Source of the DNA: Deltaproteobacteria bacterium
GTDB taxonomy: Bacteria; Desulfobacterota; Desulfuromonadia; Desulfuromonadales; BM103
DNA length: 35,740 nucleotides
Assembly: GCA_024279915.1 (NCBI GenBank)
Contig: JAJRRB010000066.1
Span: forward strand, 1-35,740
Direction of reading: 5' to 3'
Positions 1 to 7,748 of the stretch are shown piece by piece. Made by a program: the position numbers and the translations under genes. Each line of letters begins with the position of its first letter. Positions within the stretch are counted from its first letter, which is position 1. The notes below the pieces were generated by a model that had not been told where the DNA came from, made no database searches, and saw only the letters and a list, made by a program, of their open reading frames with translations.

Positions 1-1157
1 CTCCCGACAAGTACCATACCCCGATCGTTAACCATGTTATGCCGTTGATGAAAAAAGGCGCCTGCCTTTCTTACTCTCACGGTTTTAACATCGTTGAGGA
101 AGGAATGCAGATCCGTGAAGACCTGACCGTCATCATGGTTGCCCCTAAATCCCCAGGTTCCGAGGTTCGTGCCGAGTACCTGCGCGGCTTCGGTGTTCCG
201 ACTCTGATTGCTGTCCACACCGAAAACGATCCAAACGGTGATGGCCTGGATATTGCCAAGGCTTACTGCTGCGGAACCGGTGGTGACCGCGCTGGCGTCC
301 TGTTCTCCTCCTTCACTGCTGAAGTTAAGTCCGATCTTATGGGCGAGCAGACCATTCTCTGTGGCGTTCTACAAACCGGCTCCATCCTCTTCTACAACAA
401 GATGATTGAGTCTGGAATCGAGTCCGGCTATGCCTCCAAACTGATCCAGTTCGGTTGGGAGACTGTTACTGAAGCCCTCAAGCATGGTGGTATCACCAAC
501 ATGATGGACCGTCTCTCCAATCCGGCCAAACTGGTTGCTTTCGAGCTGGCTGAGGAATTGAAAGAGATCATGACTCCGCTGTTCCAAAAGCATATGGATG
601 ACGTTCTTTATGGCGCTTTCTCCGAAACCATGATGAAAGACTGGGCTAACAACGATGCCGACCTGTTGCGCTGGCGCGAAGAGACCAACGATGAGCCTTT
701 CGAAAAATCTGAAGCTCAAGAAGCCGCCATCCCTGAGCAGGAATACTTCGATAACGGCATCCTGATGGTCGCCCTGGTCAAAGCTGGTGTTGAGCTGGCC
801 TTCGATACTATGGTGGAAGCTGGCATCAAAGAAGAGTCGGCCTACTACGAGTCGCTGCACGAGACTCCGCTGATTGCTAACGTTATCGCCAAGAAGAAGC
901 TTTACGAGATGAACAAGGTTATCTCTGATACCGCCGAGTACGGTTGCTACCTGTTTGCCCATAGCTGTGTACCGTTACTGTCGGACTTCATGGCCAAGGT
1001 GGATACCAGCGTTATCGGCAAAGGCCTCGACCTGAAAGAAAACGGAGTCGACAATCAGACCCTGGTAGCAGTCAATTCAGCGATCCGCAATACTCTGGTC
1101 GAAGAAGTGGGTGAAGAACTACGTGAGGCTATGGAAGGAATGGAGGCTATTGTCTAG
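1..1157 (+). CDS. ilvC: Ketol-acid reductoisomerase (class II, long form), 5'-truncated by the window edge
   Basis: This enzyme performs the NADPH- and Mg2+-dependent isomeroreduction of acetolactate and acetohydroxybutyrate in valine, leucine and isoleucine synthesis, in the cytoplasm. The open frame is already running at base 3, so about 100 N-terminal residues are outside the window; about 384 codons are visible, and the E. coli enzyme is near 490 residues. The visible part includes the end of the Rossmann domain ([10 protein letters not shown]-like segment read here as [12 protein letters not shown]) and two tandem KARI C-domains. The metal-ligand segments [12 protein letters not shown] and [11 protein letters not shown]...[10 protein letters not shown] are intact. 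The long, duplicated C-terminal region is typical of class II (enterobacterial-type) IlvC rather than the short class I form. Two terminators follow. The ATG at 39 is internal and is not the real start. Confidence 0.97.
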   Translation, partial: PDKYHTPIVNHVMPLMKKGACLSYSHGFNIVEEGMQIREDLTVIMVAPKSPGSEVRAEYLRGFGVPTLIAVHTENDPNGDGLDIAKAYCCGTGGDRAGVLFSSFTAEVKSDLMGEQTILCGVLQTGSILFYNKMIESGIESGYASKLIQFGWETVTEALKHGGITNMMDRLSNPAKLVAFELAEELKEIMTPLFQKHMDDVLYGAFSETMMKDWANNDADLLRWREETNDEPFEKSEAQEAAIPEQEYFDNGILMVALVKAGVELAFDTMVEAGIKEESAYYESLHETPLIANVIAKKKLYEMNKVISDTAEYGCYLFAHSCVPLLSDFMAKVDTSVIGKGLDLKENGVDNQTLVAVNSAIRNTLVEEVGEELREAMEGMEAIV

Positions 1158-1186
1158 TAGACAATAGTTTTATAAGAAAAACAGAA

Positions 1187-1219
1187 AGGGCAGGCACCTT
1201 ATGGTGTTTGCCCCTTTTT
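1187..1219 (+). terminator. Rho-independent terminator of ilvC
   Basis: The stem GGGCAGGCACC pairs with GGTGTTTGCCC (two G-U pairs) around a short TTAT loop, and is followed by a run of T. It starts 30 bases after the ilvC stop. It is strikingly similar to the hairpin at 5091-5128. Confidence 0.85.
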
Positions 1220-1241
1220 ATGCGCTACTGAGCGATTGAGT

Positions 1242-1280
1242 AAAGTGGGAGCAGAATATATTTCTGCTCCCACTTTTTTT
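1242..1280 (+). terminator. Second, very strong (probably bidirectional) terminator
   Basis: There is a perfect 15-bp inverted repeat, AAAGTGGGAGCAGAA and its complement, with a 5-base loop. It is followed by T residues on the + strand and, through the A-run on its left arm, by T residues on the - strand. It insulates ilvC from nhaA. The TTG at 1236 that opens the longest nhaA reading frame lies just before it and is therefore not a credible start. Confidence 0.85.
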
Positions 1281-1298
1281 CTTATTGAAACAGTTCTA

Positions 1299-1327
1299 TT
1301 CGCATTTAACACAATTTCATCTATACT
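1299..1327 (+). promoter_or_regulatory. Probable sigma-70 promoter of nhaA
   Basis: A -35 box TTCGCA and a -10 box TATACT are separated by 17 bases. Transcription would start near 1334, giving a leader of about 25 bases to the chosen nhaA start. Confidence 0.5.
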
Positions 1328-1358
1328 TTTTTCTTTGCCAAACTTGATGGAGGGCTTC

Positions 1359-2594
1359 GTGCTTGAAATGATCAAAGAGTTCCTGAAGAAAGAGTCATCT
1401 GTTGGTATTCTCCTGATGGTGGCGACCCTGCTTGCCTTAGTTTTTGCCAACACGCCGTTGCATGTTATCTACGATTTTTTTCTTGAGACGCCACTAGAAA
1501 TCAGACTGGGTCGTCATATTCATATTGCTAAGCCACTCCTGCTCTGGATCAACGATGGGTTGATGGCTGTCTTCTTCTTTTTTATTGGTCTGGAAGTTAA
1601 ACGCGAAGTTCTTGTCGGCCAGCTCTCCACTCGTGAACAGGTCATACTCCCCGGAATCGCTGCTCTGGGGGGCATGGTCGTTCCGGCTCTTATCTATATA
1701 CTGATCAACATAGGTGACGCGACCGCCCTGAATGGCTGGGCCATTCCGGCTGCTACTGATATCGCTTTTGCCCTCGGCATCCTTGCCTTGCTCGGTAGTC
1801 GAGTGCCGGCTTCTCTCAAGATCTTCCTGCTCGCCCTTGCGATTATGGACGACCTCGGCGCTATCGTTATTATCGCACTCTTTTATTCCGGTGATCTTTC
1901 AACCTGGATGTTGGTTCTTGCTGCCATCTGTCTGATTGTCTTGACGGTATTAAACCGTCGGGGTGTTGAGAGTACTGCTCCCTACCTTTGGGTGGGGGCT
2001 TTCTTGTGGATATTCGTACTCAAATCCGGTGTGCATGCCACTCTGGCAGGAGTCGCTCTTGCTCTTTTTATCCCCATGCAGAGCAGGAAAGACCCCAATT
2101 TCTCTCCACTCAAAAGCATTGAACATGGACTACACCCCTGGGTCAACTATTTGATTCTGCCTGTCTTTGCTTTTGCAAATGCTGGTATCTCTTTCTCTGA
2201 CATGGGCATTGGTGACCTTTTTCATCCCGTACCCATGGGTATTATGCTTGGTCTTGTCGTCGGCAAGTTGGTCGGTGTGTACGGTTTCTCCATGGCTGCG
2301 ATCAAAATGGGGCTGGCGGAATTACCTGAGAAGGCGACACCCCGACATCTGCTCGGGGTCGCAGTCCTCTGTGGTGTTGGTTTTACGATGAGCCTGTTCA
2401 TCGGTGGTTTGGCCTTCGAACATACTGGTGGCGATGCGGTTTCCTACTTGTCCACACATCGACTGGGTATTCTCACTGGTTCGCTGATTGCCGGGATTGC
2501 AGGTTACATGATTCTTTTGTTGGCAAAGCCAAAATCTGAAGGTATCGCTGTTGAGAAGATTGTTGATAAAGAGCCACCGACATCATGGGGTTGA
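1359..2594 (+). CDS. nhaA: Na+/H+ antiporter NhaA
   Basis: NhaA is an inner-membrane electrogenic Na+/H+ exchanger that controls cytoplasmic pH and sodium. The protein of about 411 residues has the family's roughly 12 hydrophobic segments and the paired aspartates of the ion-binding site in AIMDDLGAI (about residues 164-165, matching D163/D164 of E. coli). It also has the WAIPAATDIAFALG and LKSGVHATLAGV signatures, and LCGVGFTMSLFIG near the end. I chose the GTG at 1359 because GGAGG ends five bases before it. TTG 1362 or ATG 1347/1368 are possible, while the TTG at 1236 precedes a terminator hairpin and the likely promoter. The gene stands alone, between a double terminator and a candidate sRNA. 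Sodium-linked physiology would suit a marine or brackish sediment organism (inference). Confidence 0.95.
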   Translation: MLEMIKEFLKKESSVGILLMVATLLALVFANTPLHVIYDFFLETPLEIRLGRHIHIAKPLLLWINDGLMAVFFFFIGLEVKREVLVGQLSTREQVILPGIAALGGMVVPALIYILINIGDATALNGWAIPAATDIAFALGILALLGSRVPASLKIFLLALAIMDDLGAIVIIALFYSGDLSTWMLVLAAICLIVLTVLNRRGVESTAPYLWVGAFLWIFVLKSGVHATLAGVALALFIPMQSRKDPNFSPLKSIEHGLHPWVNYLILPVFAFANAGISFSDMGIGDLFHPVPMGIMLGLVVGKLVGVYGFSMAAIKMGLAELPEKATPRHLLGVAVLCGVGFTMSLFIGGLAFEHTGGDAVSYLSTHRLGILTGSLIAGIAGYMILLLAKPKSEGIAVEKIVDKEPPTSWG

Positions 2595-2661
2595 GGCCTC
2601 TTCTTGTGGGTTGATAATGCAACTTGCCTCAGAACGTATGATTGCTCAGTTTCGCATCTGC

Positions 2662-2691
2662 TTGACATCAACAAGGTAAAACGGTTAATGT
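2662..2691 (+). promoter_or_regulatory. Candidate promoter of a small RNA
   Basis: There is a perfect -35 hexamer TTGACA (2662-2667). The -10 region is weaker: GTTAAT at 16-base spacing or TAATGT at 18-base spacing. It lies between nhaA and the helicase gene, upstream of a structured stretch that ends in a terminator. Confidence 0.35.
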
Positions 2692-2696
2692 AGTGA

Positions 2697-2800
2697 AGTT
2701 GCTAACCAAGGTTAGACTTGTTCACCTAGGCAACTTTAAGCTGTTCTAGGATCATCACGAAGATATCGTAACGCCCCGGACTGTTTCGGGGCGTTTTTTT
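2697..2800 (+). ncRNA. Candidate small RNA (about 100 nt) between nhaA and rhlE
   Basis: No open frame with a ribosome-binding site is visible here. The stretch folds on inspection: CTAACC pairs with GGTTAG in a tight hairpin, and AAGTTGC pairs with GCAACTT in a longer stem enclosing it. CCTAG can also pair with CTAGG a little downstream. It ends in the strong terminator at 2770-2800 and is preceded by a TTGACA-type -35 box. It could instead be the untranslated tail of the nhaA message or a terminated leader of the helicase gene. I do not recognise it as a known RNA family. Confidence 0.35.
2770..2800 (+). terminator. Rho-independent terminator
   Basis: The stem AACGCCCCG pairs with CGGGGCGTT and is followed by seven T. 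It separates nhaA and the candidate sRNA from the helicase gene. Confidence 0.85.
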
Positions 2801-2893
2801 GCGCCACACTTAAGAGCGCTGAGCTCGTCGACGATGTCACACTTACCTACCACAGCATACCTGCACTTAGACGAGTTTTAGTTAAAGGAATAT

Positions 2894-4201
2894 ATGAAGT
2901 TCACAGATTTCAATTTTCACCCTAAGGTTGCCGCTGGAGTCACGGCTGCTGGCTATGTTACACCGACTCCGATCCAGGCTAAGTCTATCCCGACGGTTCT
3001 TGCTGGCCGTGACGTTATGGGACTTGCCCAGACTGGTACTGGTAAGACAGCCGCCTTTGCTCTGCCTATCTTGCAGCGTCTGATCAATGGTCGCCGTGGT
3101 CATGTTCGTGCCCTGATTGTCGCACCAACCCGCGAGTTGGACGAGCAGATTAATGCTGCGATTGGCAGCCTCAGTCAGGCCACCGGCCTGCGCAGCATCA
3201 CCGTCTACGGTGGTGTTAAAATCAACCCGCAAATCGCCCGTCTCAAGCAGGGTGCTGACATTGTGGTTGCCTGTCCCGGGCGCTTGCTTGATCACATCAA
3301 ACAGAAGACTATCAATCTCAGCCGTCTAGAAGTCCTGGTGCTTGATGAGGCGGACCAGATGTTTGATATGGGCTTTTTGCCAGACATACGGAGGCTGCTT
3401 TCACACCTGCCGACACAGCGTCAGACCCTGCTTTTCTCGGCGACCATGCCGAAGGAGATTCGTAGTCTGGCTAAAGACGTCTTGCGCGATCCTGAACCGG
3501 TTCAGGTTGATCTTGTGGCTCCGGCTGTTACGGTTAGCCATGCCCTCTATCCGGTTGACGAAGCCCGTAAGACCGATCTGTTGTTCGCTCTTTTGAAGCA
3601 TACCGATACCGGCTCGGTGTTGGTCTTTACTCGCACCAAACATCGCGCCAAGCGCCTCGGTGACAAACTTGGCAAAGTTGGCTACAAGGCTGCCTCGTTG
3701 CAGGGGAACTTGTCACAGAATCGCCGCCAGGCTGCGTTGGACGGTTTCCGTGATGGCACCTACCAGATCCTGGTCGCTACTGACATCGCTGCCCGTGGCA
3801 TTGACGTCAGCCAGGTTTCTCATGTGATCAATTTTGATATGCCCAATACTCCAGAAGCCTATATTCATCGTATTGGTAGAACCGGACGTGCTGCTCGCAG
3901 TGGTGACGCTTTTACCCTGGTGACTACTGCTGACCGTTCAATGGAACGGGCTATCGAGCGAGTTCTCGGCCGTTCCATTGAACGCCGCACTCTGGATGGG
4001 TTTGCACCTTCGGTAAATGCTGCCCCGGTTTCTGAGCAGGCACATCGCAATAGCCGTGGTTGCAAACCGGCAGGGAAGCATGAGCATGGCAATGCCACCT
4101 CTGGGAAACCAACTTCTGACCGGTCGAGAAGCTCTCGTAATCGTCACCGCTTCTCCAAGCGATCAAATAAGCCTGTGGTTGCTTCTTCAGGTGGTCAATA
4201 A
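2894..4201 (+). CDS. rhlE: ATP-dependent RNA helicase, DEAD-box, RhlE type
   Basis: This cytoplasmic RNA helicase would remodel rRNA or mRNA structure, a role often important in the cold. The 435-residue protein has the full motif set in order: Q motif (TPTPIQAKSIP, 23-33), Walker A AQTGTGKT (45-52), PTREL (about 78-82), DEAD (151-154), SAT (182-184), ARGID (300-304) and HRIGRTGR (325-332). The tail after about residue 372 is basic and rich in Ser, Arg, His and Asn, as in RhlE and related proteins that bind RNA non-specifically. AAAGGA lies a few bases before the ATG. It is followed by its own terminator and then a CspA-type gene, a pairing that fits cold adaptation. Motif Ia reads PTRELDEQ rather than the usual PTRELAxQ, a minor change. 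Confidence 0.95.
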   Translation: MKFTDFNFHPKVAAGVTAAGYVTPTPIQAKSIPTVLAGRDVMGLAQTGTGKTAAFALPILQRLINGRRGHVRALIVAPTRELDEQINAAIGSLSQATGLRSITVYGGVKINPQIARLKQGADIVVACPGRLLDHIKQKTINLSRLEVLVLDEADQMFDMGFLPDIRRLLSHLPTQRQTLLFSATMPKEIRSLAKDVLRDPEPVQVDLVAPAVTVSHALYPVDEARKTDLLFALLKHTDTGSVLVFTRTKHRAKRLGDKLGKVGYKAASLQGNLSQNRRQAALDGFRDGTYQILVATDIAARGIDVSQVSHVINFDMPNTPEAYIHRIGRTGRAARSGDAFTLVTTADRSMERAIERVLGRSIERRTLDGFAPSVNAAPVSEQAHRNSRGCKPAGKHEHGNATSGKPTSDRSRSSRNRHRFSKRSNKPVVASSGGQ

Positions 4202-4226
4202 AATCCGACGGGTTTAATCAGCTCTC

Positions 4227-4265
4227 ACAGTTAAGGGTGACAGTCCAGTCGCCCTTAACTGTTTT
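4227..4265 (+). terminator. Terminator of the helicase gene
   Basis: ACAGTTAAGGG pairs perfectly with CCCTTAACTGT around a 14-base loop, followed by TTT. Confidence 0.75.
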
Positions 4266-4323
4266 GTGAAGTGGCATCCTCTGTAAAGGCTCTTTTCGCT
4301 GTCTGTATTTAAATCTTGCTTTT

Positions 4324-4352
4324 TTGAAAATCATCGTGTATGTTCCCATAAC
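4324..4352 (+). promoter_or_regulatory. Probable promoter of the cold-shock gene
   Basis: A -35 box TTGAAA and a -10 box CATAAC are separated by exactly 17 bases. Transcription would begin near 4359. Confidence 0.5.
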
Positions 4353-4508
4353 TTAAGAAAGTTTGTGTAAGTTTTTGCCGCTCTTCAGATTGACAAGGTG
4401 TCAACATGGATCAAAACACGCAGACCCTCTGCGCTGTGTGTTTTTTAACTTTAGGCGATTGAAGATTTACACAACCAATACGTTCCCAAGGGGAATATGG
4501 AGAAGAAA
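4353..4508 (+). promoter_or_regulatory. Long 5' leader of the cold-shock mRNA
   Basis: About 150 untranslated bases separate the predicted transcription start from the ATG. A long leader is characteristic of cspA-family messages, where it acts as a temperature-responsive structure in E. coli. No cold-box sequence could be confirmed by eye, so the thermosensor role here is inference. Confidence 0.4.
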
Positions 4509-4709
4509 ATGGCAGAAGGTACAGTGAAGTGGTTTAATGACGCAAAGGGGTTTGGTTTTATCGAGCAGGATGATGGACCTGATGTTTTTGTCCATTTTTC
4601 CGAGATTCAAGGTGATGGCTTCAAATCTCTCGCCGAGGGAGACCGCGTAACCTTTGACGTCACCCAGGGCCAGAAAGGTCCTCAGTCGTCTAATGTGAAC
4701 AAGATCTAG
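4509..4709 (+). CDS. cspA: Cold-shock protein, CspA family
   Basis: This is a single cold-shock domain (OB-fold) protein that binds single-stranded RNA and DNA and acts as an RNA chaperone. The 66-residue product begins [19 protein letters not shown], contains RNP1 (KGFGFIE) and RNP2 (VFVHF), and ends with the usual [14 protein letters not shown]-like strand. I prefer the ATG at 4509 over the upstream ATG at 4497. GGAG lies six bases before 4509, the resulting N-terminus matches the family exactly, and the purine run before 4497 is too close. The long leader, strong terminator and neighbouring DEAD-box helicase are all consistent with a cold-shock gene. Several paralogues are usual in such genomes, so the symbol denotes family only. 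Confidence 0.93.
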   Translation: MAEGTVKWFNDAKGFGFIEQDDGPDVFVHFSEIQGDGFKSLAEGDRVTFDVTQGQKGPQSSNVNKI

Positions 4710-4732
4710 GTTAAATTTCGCATATTTTCGCA

Positions 4733-4768
4733 AAAGAGCCCCGCGAATTTTCGCGGGGCTCTTTTTTC
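4733..4768 (+). terminator. Strong terminator of the cold-shock gene
   Basis: AGAGCCCCGCGAA pairs perfectly with TTCGCGGGGCTCT and is followed by six T. Confidence 0.92.
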
Positions 4769-4864
4769 TAATCGCAATCTGTTAGTGAAATCTGATAGCC
4801 TCTGAGCTCAAACGAGCATTTTTTGTTTCAGTTCGGACAATCCTCAGCCAAAAAGGACAATGCA

Positions 4865-5011
4865 ATGGCCAGAAAACCTAATTACGGCTATGAAAAGCGC
4901 CAGAAAGAACTTGCCAAGAAAGCCAAGAAAGAAGAGAAGAAAAAGGCCAAACTGGAAGAGAAAGAGGCCAGTTCTCAGGAGTCTTCCGAAGAACCCCCGG
5001 AAGAGGGTTAG
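4865..5011 (+). CDS. Small highly charged conserved protein (48 aa), function unknown
   Basis: The 48-residue product starts MARKPNYGYEKRQKELAKK, continues as an alternating Lys/Glu stretch likely to be one long helix, and ends in an acidic Ser/Glu/Pro tail. Small proteins with a similar MxxKPNYxxEKRQKE start occur in many proteobacteria without an assigned role (family recollection, not a search). I chose the ATG at 4865 because AAGGA lies seven bases upstream and the similarity to that family starts there; the ATG at 4823 would add an unsupported N-terminus. It lies after the cold-shock terminator, so it probably has its own promoter, and it ends before another terminator. An RNA- or ribosome-associated role would be a guess from its charge. 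Confidence 0.7.
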   Translation: MARKPNYGYEKRQKELAKKAKKEEKKKAKLEEKEASSQESSEEPPEEG

Positions 5012-5090
5012 CAGGTAAGTTATTCTCTTCGTTTTTTGTTATACACTTACTGGTAAAACAGTTTGAATCATTCTTGATATCCAGATAAGT

Positions 5091-5128
5091 AAAGGGCAGG
5101 TACCTTATGCGTAAGGTGTCTGCCCTTT
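5091..5128 (+). terminator. Rho-independent terminator
   Basis: GGGCAGGTACCTTA pairs with TAAGGTGTCTGCCC around a short loop and is followed by TTTT. It closes the small-protein unit and is nearly the same sequence as the ilvC terminator. Confidence 0.8.
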
Positions 5129-5209
5129 TCTGATGATTTCCTTAGGGGCTTTATTGCGCCCCATATTTTACCGCCTCGTCAAGGAGTAACTCCAGTCGAG
5201 GTAAGAGAG

Positions 5210-5614
5210 TTATTTACAGCGCATCGTTTTTAAGCCGTCTTCAAAAAGAACCTTGATTTTTCGTGGACCTCCCAAACTCCGCACAATGCCGACACCGAAC
5301 ACAGGATGGTTCATCAGCGATCCTACTTTAAAGGCAGTTGTCATAGTATAATCTGTCTTCTGTTTGCCACCCATGGTGGGCATCAACTCTTCCCGCTCTT
5401 TTCTCTCGGCAATTTTCGGGTCAACAGTTCGTCTCACTGCAGGTTTTCTGGGAGCTGTGGGCGGACGGTACTTGTGTTGCCCACTACAGGTATTGCACTC
5501 GACCTTGACTGGCACTTCTTTGGCCATAGCGACAATTATATGGTTGGTGTTCTTGCGGCATTTGGTGCAGCGGGCTTCGATTGGATCACCAGCCGAAGGT
5601 ATGGTGCTTTGCAT
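5210..5614 (-). CDS. Zinc-ribbon protein with a C-terminal Tudor/SH3-like segment, function unknown
   Basis: The 134-residue protein has four cysteines spaced as a zinc ribbon (C16-x2-C19 and C40-x2-C43), a proline- and arginine-rich linker (about 49-78), and a C-terminal segment of about 40 residues. That segment has the pattern VGSLMNHPVFGVGIVRSLG...IKVLFEDGLKTMRCK. The HPxFGxGxV...V.F.DG..... pattern resembles the small beta-barrel at the C-terminus of PcrA/UvrD-type helicases and RapA/CarD-like Tudor domains, which bind RNA polymerase. AAGGGAG lies seven bases before the ATG. It is transcribed alone, away from the MITE and ndk. A nucleic-acid or polymerase-associated role is inference; I do not recognise a named family. 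Confidence 0.75.
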   Translation of the reverse strand: MQSTIPSAGDPIEARCTKCRKNTNHIIVAMAKEVPVKVECNTCSGQHKYRPPTAPRKPAVRRTVDPKIAERKEREELMPTMGGKQKTDYTMTTAFKVGSLMNHPVFGVGIVRSLGGPRKIKVLFEDGLKTMRCK

Positions 5615-5874
5615 AGCGTGACTCCCTTACTTGAGACGAGTCAATCAAGACCAATAAAAACCAGGAAAATCACTGGAAGATGTGGGCAAATTGACAATTG
5701 ACGTATTGGAAAACCCGGCACGACCGTTTAAATGGTTTTTACCGTAATATCATATCAATACGGTTTGAAAGCCTTTGGTCATGCGAGAGATGGTTGAGCT
5801 ATAAATCCATCGCACACTATACATGCTTCTAATAATAAAAGATACTAGTTATAGGCTTTCAACTCTCCATTGCT
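5615..5874. other. Intergenic region between the zinc-ribbon gene and MITE copy 1
   Basis: No gene is visible. It must hold the leftward promoter of the zinc-ribbon gene and probably an old rightward promoter of ndk. One candidate for the latter is TTGAGC (5794-5799), an 18-base spacer and TATACA (5818-5823). If that promoter is used, the MITE lies inside the ndk leader. Confidence 0.4.
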
Positions 5875-6042
5875 CTAGCAGCCTGTCGGACAATTAGGGC
5901 TGAAGCGAAAATTCGAATGTTTGAGGCCAGGTTTTGGCTCATTTGAGAATAATAGCCGTAGCTATTGGTCGAAAAGGAGCTGAAATATGGACCAAACAGA
6001 CGAATTTGCAGCCAGTTTATTGATTGCCCGACAGGCTGCTAG
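5875..6042 (+). mobile_element. MITE-like element, copy 1 (168 bp, complete)
   Basis: The element is bounded by CTAG and has about 20-bp terminal inverted repeats: CTAGCAGCCTGTCGGACAAT on the left and the complement of CTAGCAGCCTGTCGGGCAAT on the right. It matches copy 2 (inverted, 7745-7912) over the full 168 bases with seven differences by eye, all transitions. It encodes no transposase. Inside is a small hairpin (AATAGC/GCTATT) and a good ribosome-binding site, AAAAGGAGC, followed by an ATG at 5987. The reading frame from that ATG stays open into ndk. The parent transposon family is not identifiable from the window. Confidence 0.85.
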
Positions 6043-6076
6043 CCTTGAACAACCGTCCACAGCTCTTGTGAACGCC

Positions 6077-6105
6077 TTGACTTTTGTTGACGCTGATGTT
6101 AGAAG
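6077..6105 (+). promoter_or_regulatory. Possible ndk-proximal promoter
   Basis: A -35 box TTGACT and a -10 box TAGAAG are separated by 17 bases, between the MITE and ndk. It would give a leader of about 40 bases and make ndk independent of the MITE. Confidence 0.35.
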
Positions 6106-6149
6106 CTCGAAGTTCGTTAAAACCACTAAACAATTATTGGAGTATAACA

Positions 6150-6562
6150 TGGAACGCACATTCGCAATCATCAAGCCCGATGCTTTCGCTGCTGGCAACG
6201 CTGGCAAGATCCTGGCCCGTATTTACGCCGAAGGTTTCAAGGTTGTCGGCATCAAGAAACTGTACATGAGTAAGGTTGAAGCTGAAGGTTTCTACTATGT
6301 TCACAAGGAACGCCCTTTCTTCGGTGAGTTGACCGATTTTATGAGCAGTGCTCCTTGCATCGTCATGACTCTTGAGGCTGAAGGCGCAATCCTCAAGTGG
6401 CGAGACCTTATGGGTGCAACAAACCCGGCCGAAGCTGCAGAAGGAACCATGCGTAAAGAGTTCGGTGGCAGTATCGGTGAAAACGCCACTCATGGCTCCG
6501 ATGCTCCAGAAACAGCTGCATTCGAGATATCTTACTTCTTTTCCGGGCTGGAGCTTCTTTAA
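6150..6562 (+). CDS. ndk: Nucleoside diphosphate kinase
   Basis: Ndk transfers the gamma-phosphate from ATP to nucleoside diphosphates through a phosphohistidine, balancing NTP and dNTP pools in the cytoplasm. The 137-residue protein begins [13 protein letters not shown] and carries the active-site segment [10 protein letters not shown] with the catalytic histidine at about 115. I chose the ATG at 6150 because GGAG lies six bases upstream and the family's N-terminus starts exactly there. The open frame continues upstream in phase to an ATG at 5987 inside a MITE, which would add 54 unrelated residues; that longer form is probably fortuitous. A terminator follows, so ndk and rlmN are separate units despite their common co-occurrence. 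Confidence 0.97.
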
Positions 6563-6595
6563 GCCCTTCCGTAGAAGAAAAACTTGAGTCACCAG

Positions 6596-6631
6596 GAGCC
6601 CTTCGGTACAATCCGGAGGGCTCTGTCTTTT
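6596..6631 (+). terminator. Terminator of ndk
   Basis: GAGCCCTTCGG pairs with CCGGAGGGCTC (one G-U pair) around a 6-base loop, followed by a T-rich stretch. Confidence 0.75.
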
Positions 6632-6686
6632 GTCCCTTTACATGTTTGAAGTCTAATCCGTTGTTTACAAATCAGGTAGCTATCTT

Positions 6687-7748
6687 TTGACTGAAATAAC
6701 GCACTCCAACCAACTTGTTGATCTGAAGAACTTGAGTCCTGACGCACTTGTGGATTTTCTTGCCGGTAAGGGTAAGGAAAAATTCCGAGCTGAACAAATT
6801 TTGCGTTGGATTTACCAGCGCGGGGTCGAAGACTTTGCTGAGATGACAGATCTGGCCAAATCTTTTCGTGAAGAATTGAGTCAGCGCGCGGCCATCTCGA
6901 GCTTTACGCATGAAGCAGTTGAAGTCAGTTCTGACGGAACGCGCAAATTTCTATTTCCTCTTCACGACGGTAAAAGTATTGAAACCGTTCTGATTCCAAT
7001 GGAGAGTGGGCGCCATACTCTGTGCGTGTCGACCCAGGTTGGTTGTGCCATGCAGTGCTCTTTCTGCCTCACGGGAACCTTTGGATTGGAACGCAACCTG
7101 GCAACCAGTGAAATCGTCAACCAGGTCTGCGCTGTACGTAAAGACTACACCGTTGATAACATCGTCATGATGGGCATGGGAGAGCCTATGCACAACTTGA
7201 ATAATGTCGTCGATGCTCTGAAGATTCTTTACGTTGCAACCGGCTTTGATTACAGCTCAAGAAAAGTCACTTTATCAACCTCTGGTCTGGTTCCAGAGAT
7301 GCTCGAGCTCGGTCATCGCATCAAGGTTAATCTGGCGGTCTCCCTCAATGCTACGACTGATGCTGTCCGCGATGAACTGATGCCGATCAATAAGCGTTAT
7401 CCTCTGGCCGAGCTAATGGAGGCGTGTCGGCGATATCCTCATGCACCTCACCAGAGAATTACTTTTGAATATATCCTCATCAAGGGGGTCAACGACAGTC
7501 AGGCTGATGCCAAACGCCTTGTAAAATTGCTGCATGGAATTAAGGCTAAGGTCAATTTGATTCCATTCAACGAGCACTCAGACTCCTCTTTTAAAACTCC
7601 GGATGAGCCAACCATACGCGCTTTTCAAACTTACCTGTTGGATCGACAGATTGTTGCGATCCGCAGGGCGAGTAAAGGGCAGGATATTTCTGCTGCCTGT
7701 GGGCAGTTGAAGGGGAAGTTAAAGAGTAAACCGGGGGCTGGAGTCTAG
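6687..7748 (+). CDS. rlmN: Dual-specificity 23S rRNA A2503 / tRNA A37 C2-methyltransferase
   Basis: RlmN is a radical-SAM enzyme that methylates C2 of A2503 in 23S rRNA and of A37 in some tRNAs, using a methyl-cysteine intermediate. The 353-residue protein has the cluster motif C120-x3-C124-x2-C127 ([12 protein letters not shown]), the GMGEPMHN segment (163-170) and the conserved C-terminal cysteine (about 338, SAACGQL). The start is a TTG at 6687 with only a weak upstream AGG; no better start exists before the conserved region. The TAG stop is formed by the CTAG end of MITE copy 2, so the insertion may have trimmed or altered the last few residues. The catalytic core is untouched. Confidence 0.95.
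   Translation: MTEITHSNQLVDLKNLSPDALVDFLAGKGKEKFRAEQILRWIYQRGVEDFAEMTDLAKSFREELSQRAAISSFTHEAVEVSSDGTRKFLFPLHDGKSIETVLIPMESGRHTLCVSTQVGCAMQCSFCLTGTFGLERNLATSEIVNQVCAVRKDYTVDNIVMMGMGEPMHNLNNVVDALKILYVATGFDYSSRKVTLSTSGLVPEMLELGHRIKVNLAVSLNATTDAVRDELMPINKRYPLAELMEACRRYPHAPHQRITFEYILIKGVNDSQADAKRLVKLLHGIKAKVNLIPFNEHSDSSFKTPDEPTIRAFQTYLLDRQIVAIRRASKGQDISAACGQLKGKLKSKPGAGV

Noticed and set aside
1236-1358. N-terminal extension of NhaA from TTG 1236
   Set aside because: It would be translated from inside a 15-bp terminator hairpin and upstream of the likely promoter; the family's N-terminus begins after about 1359.
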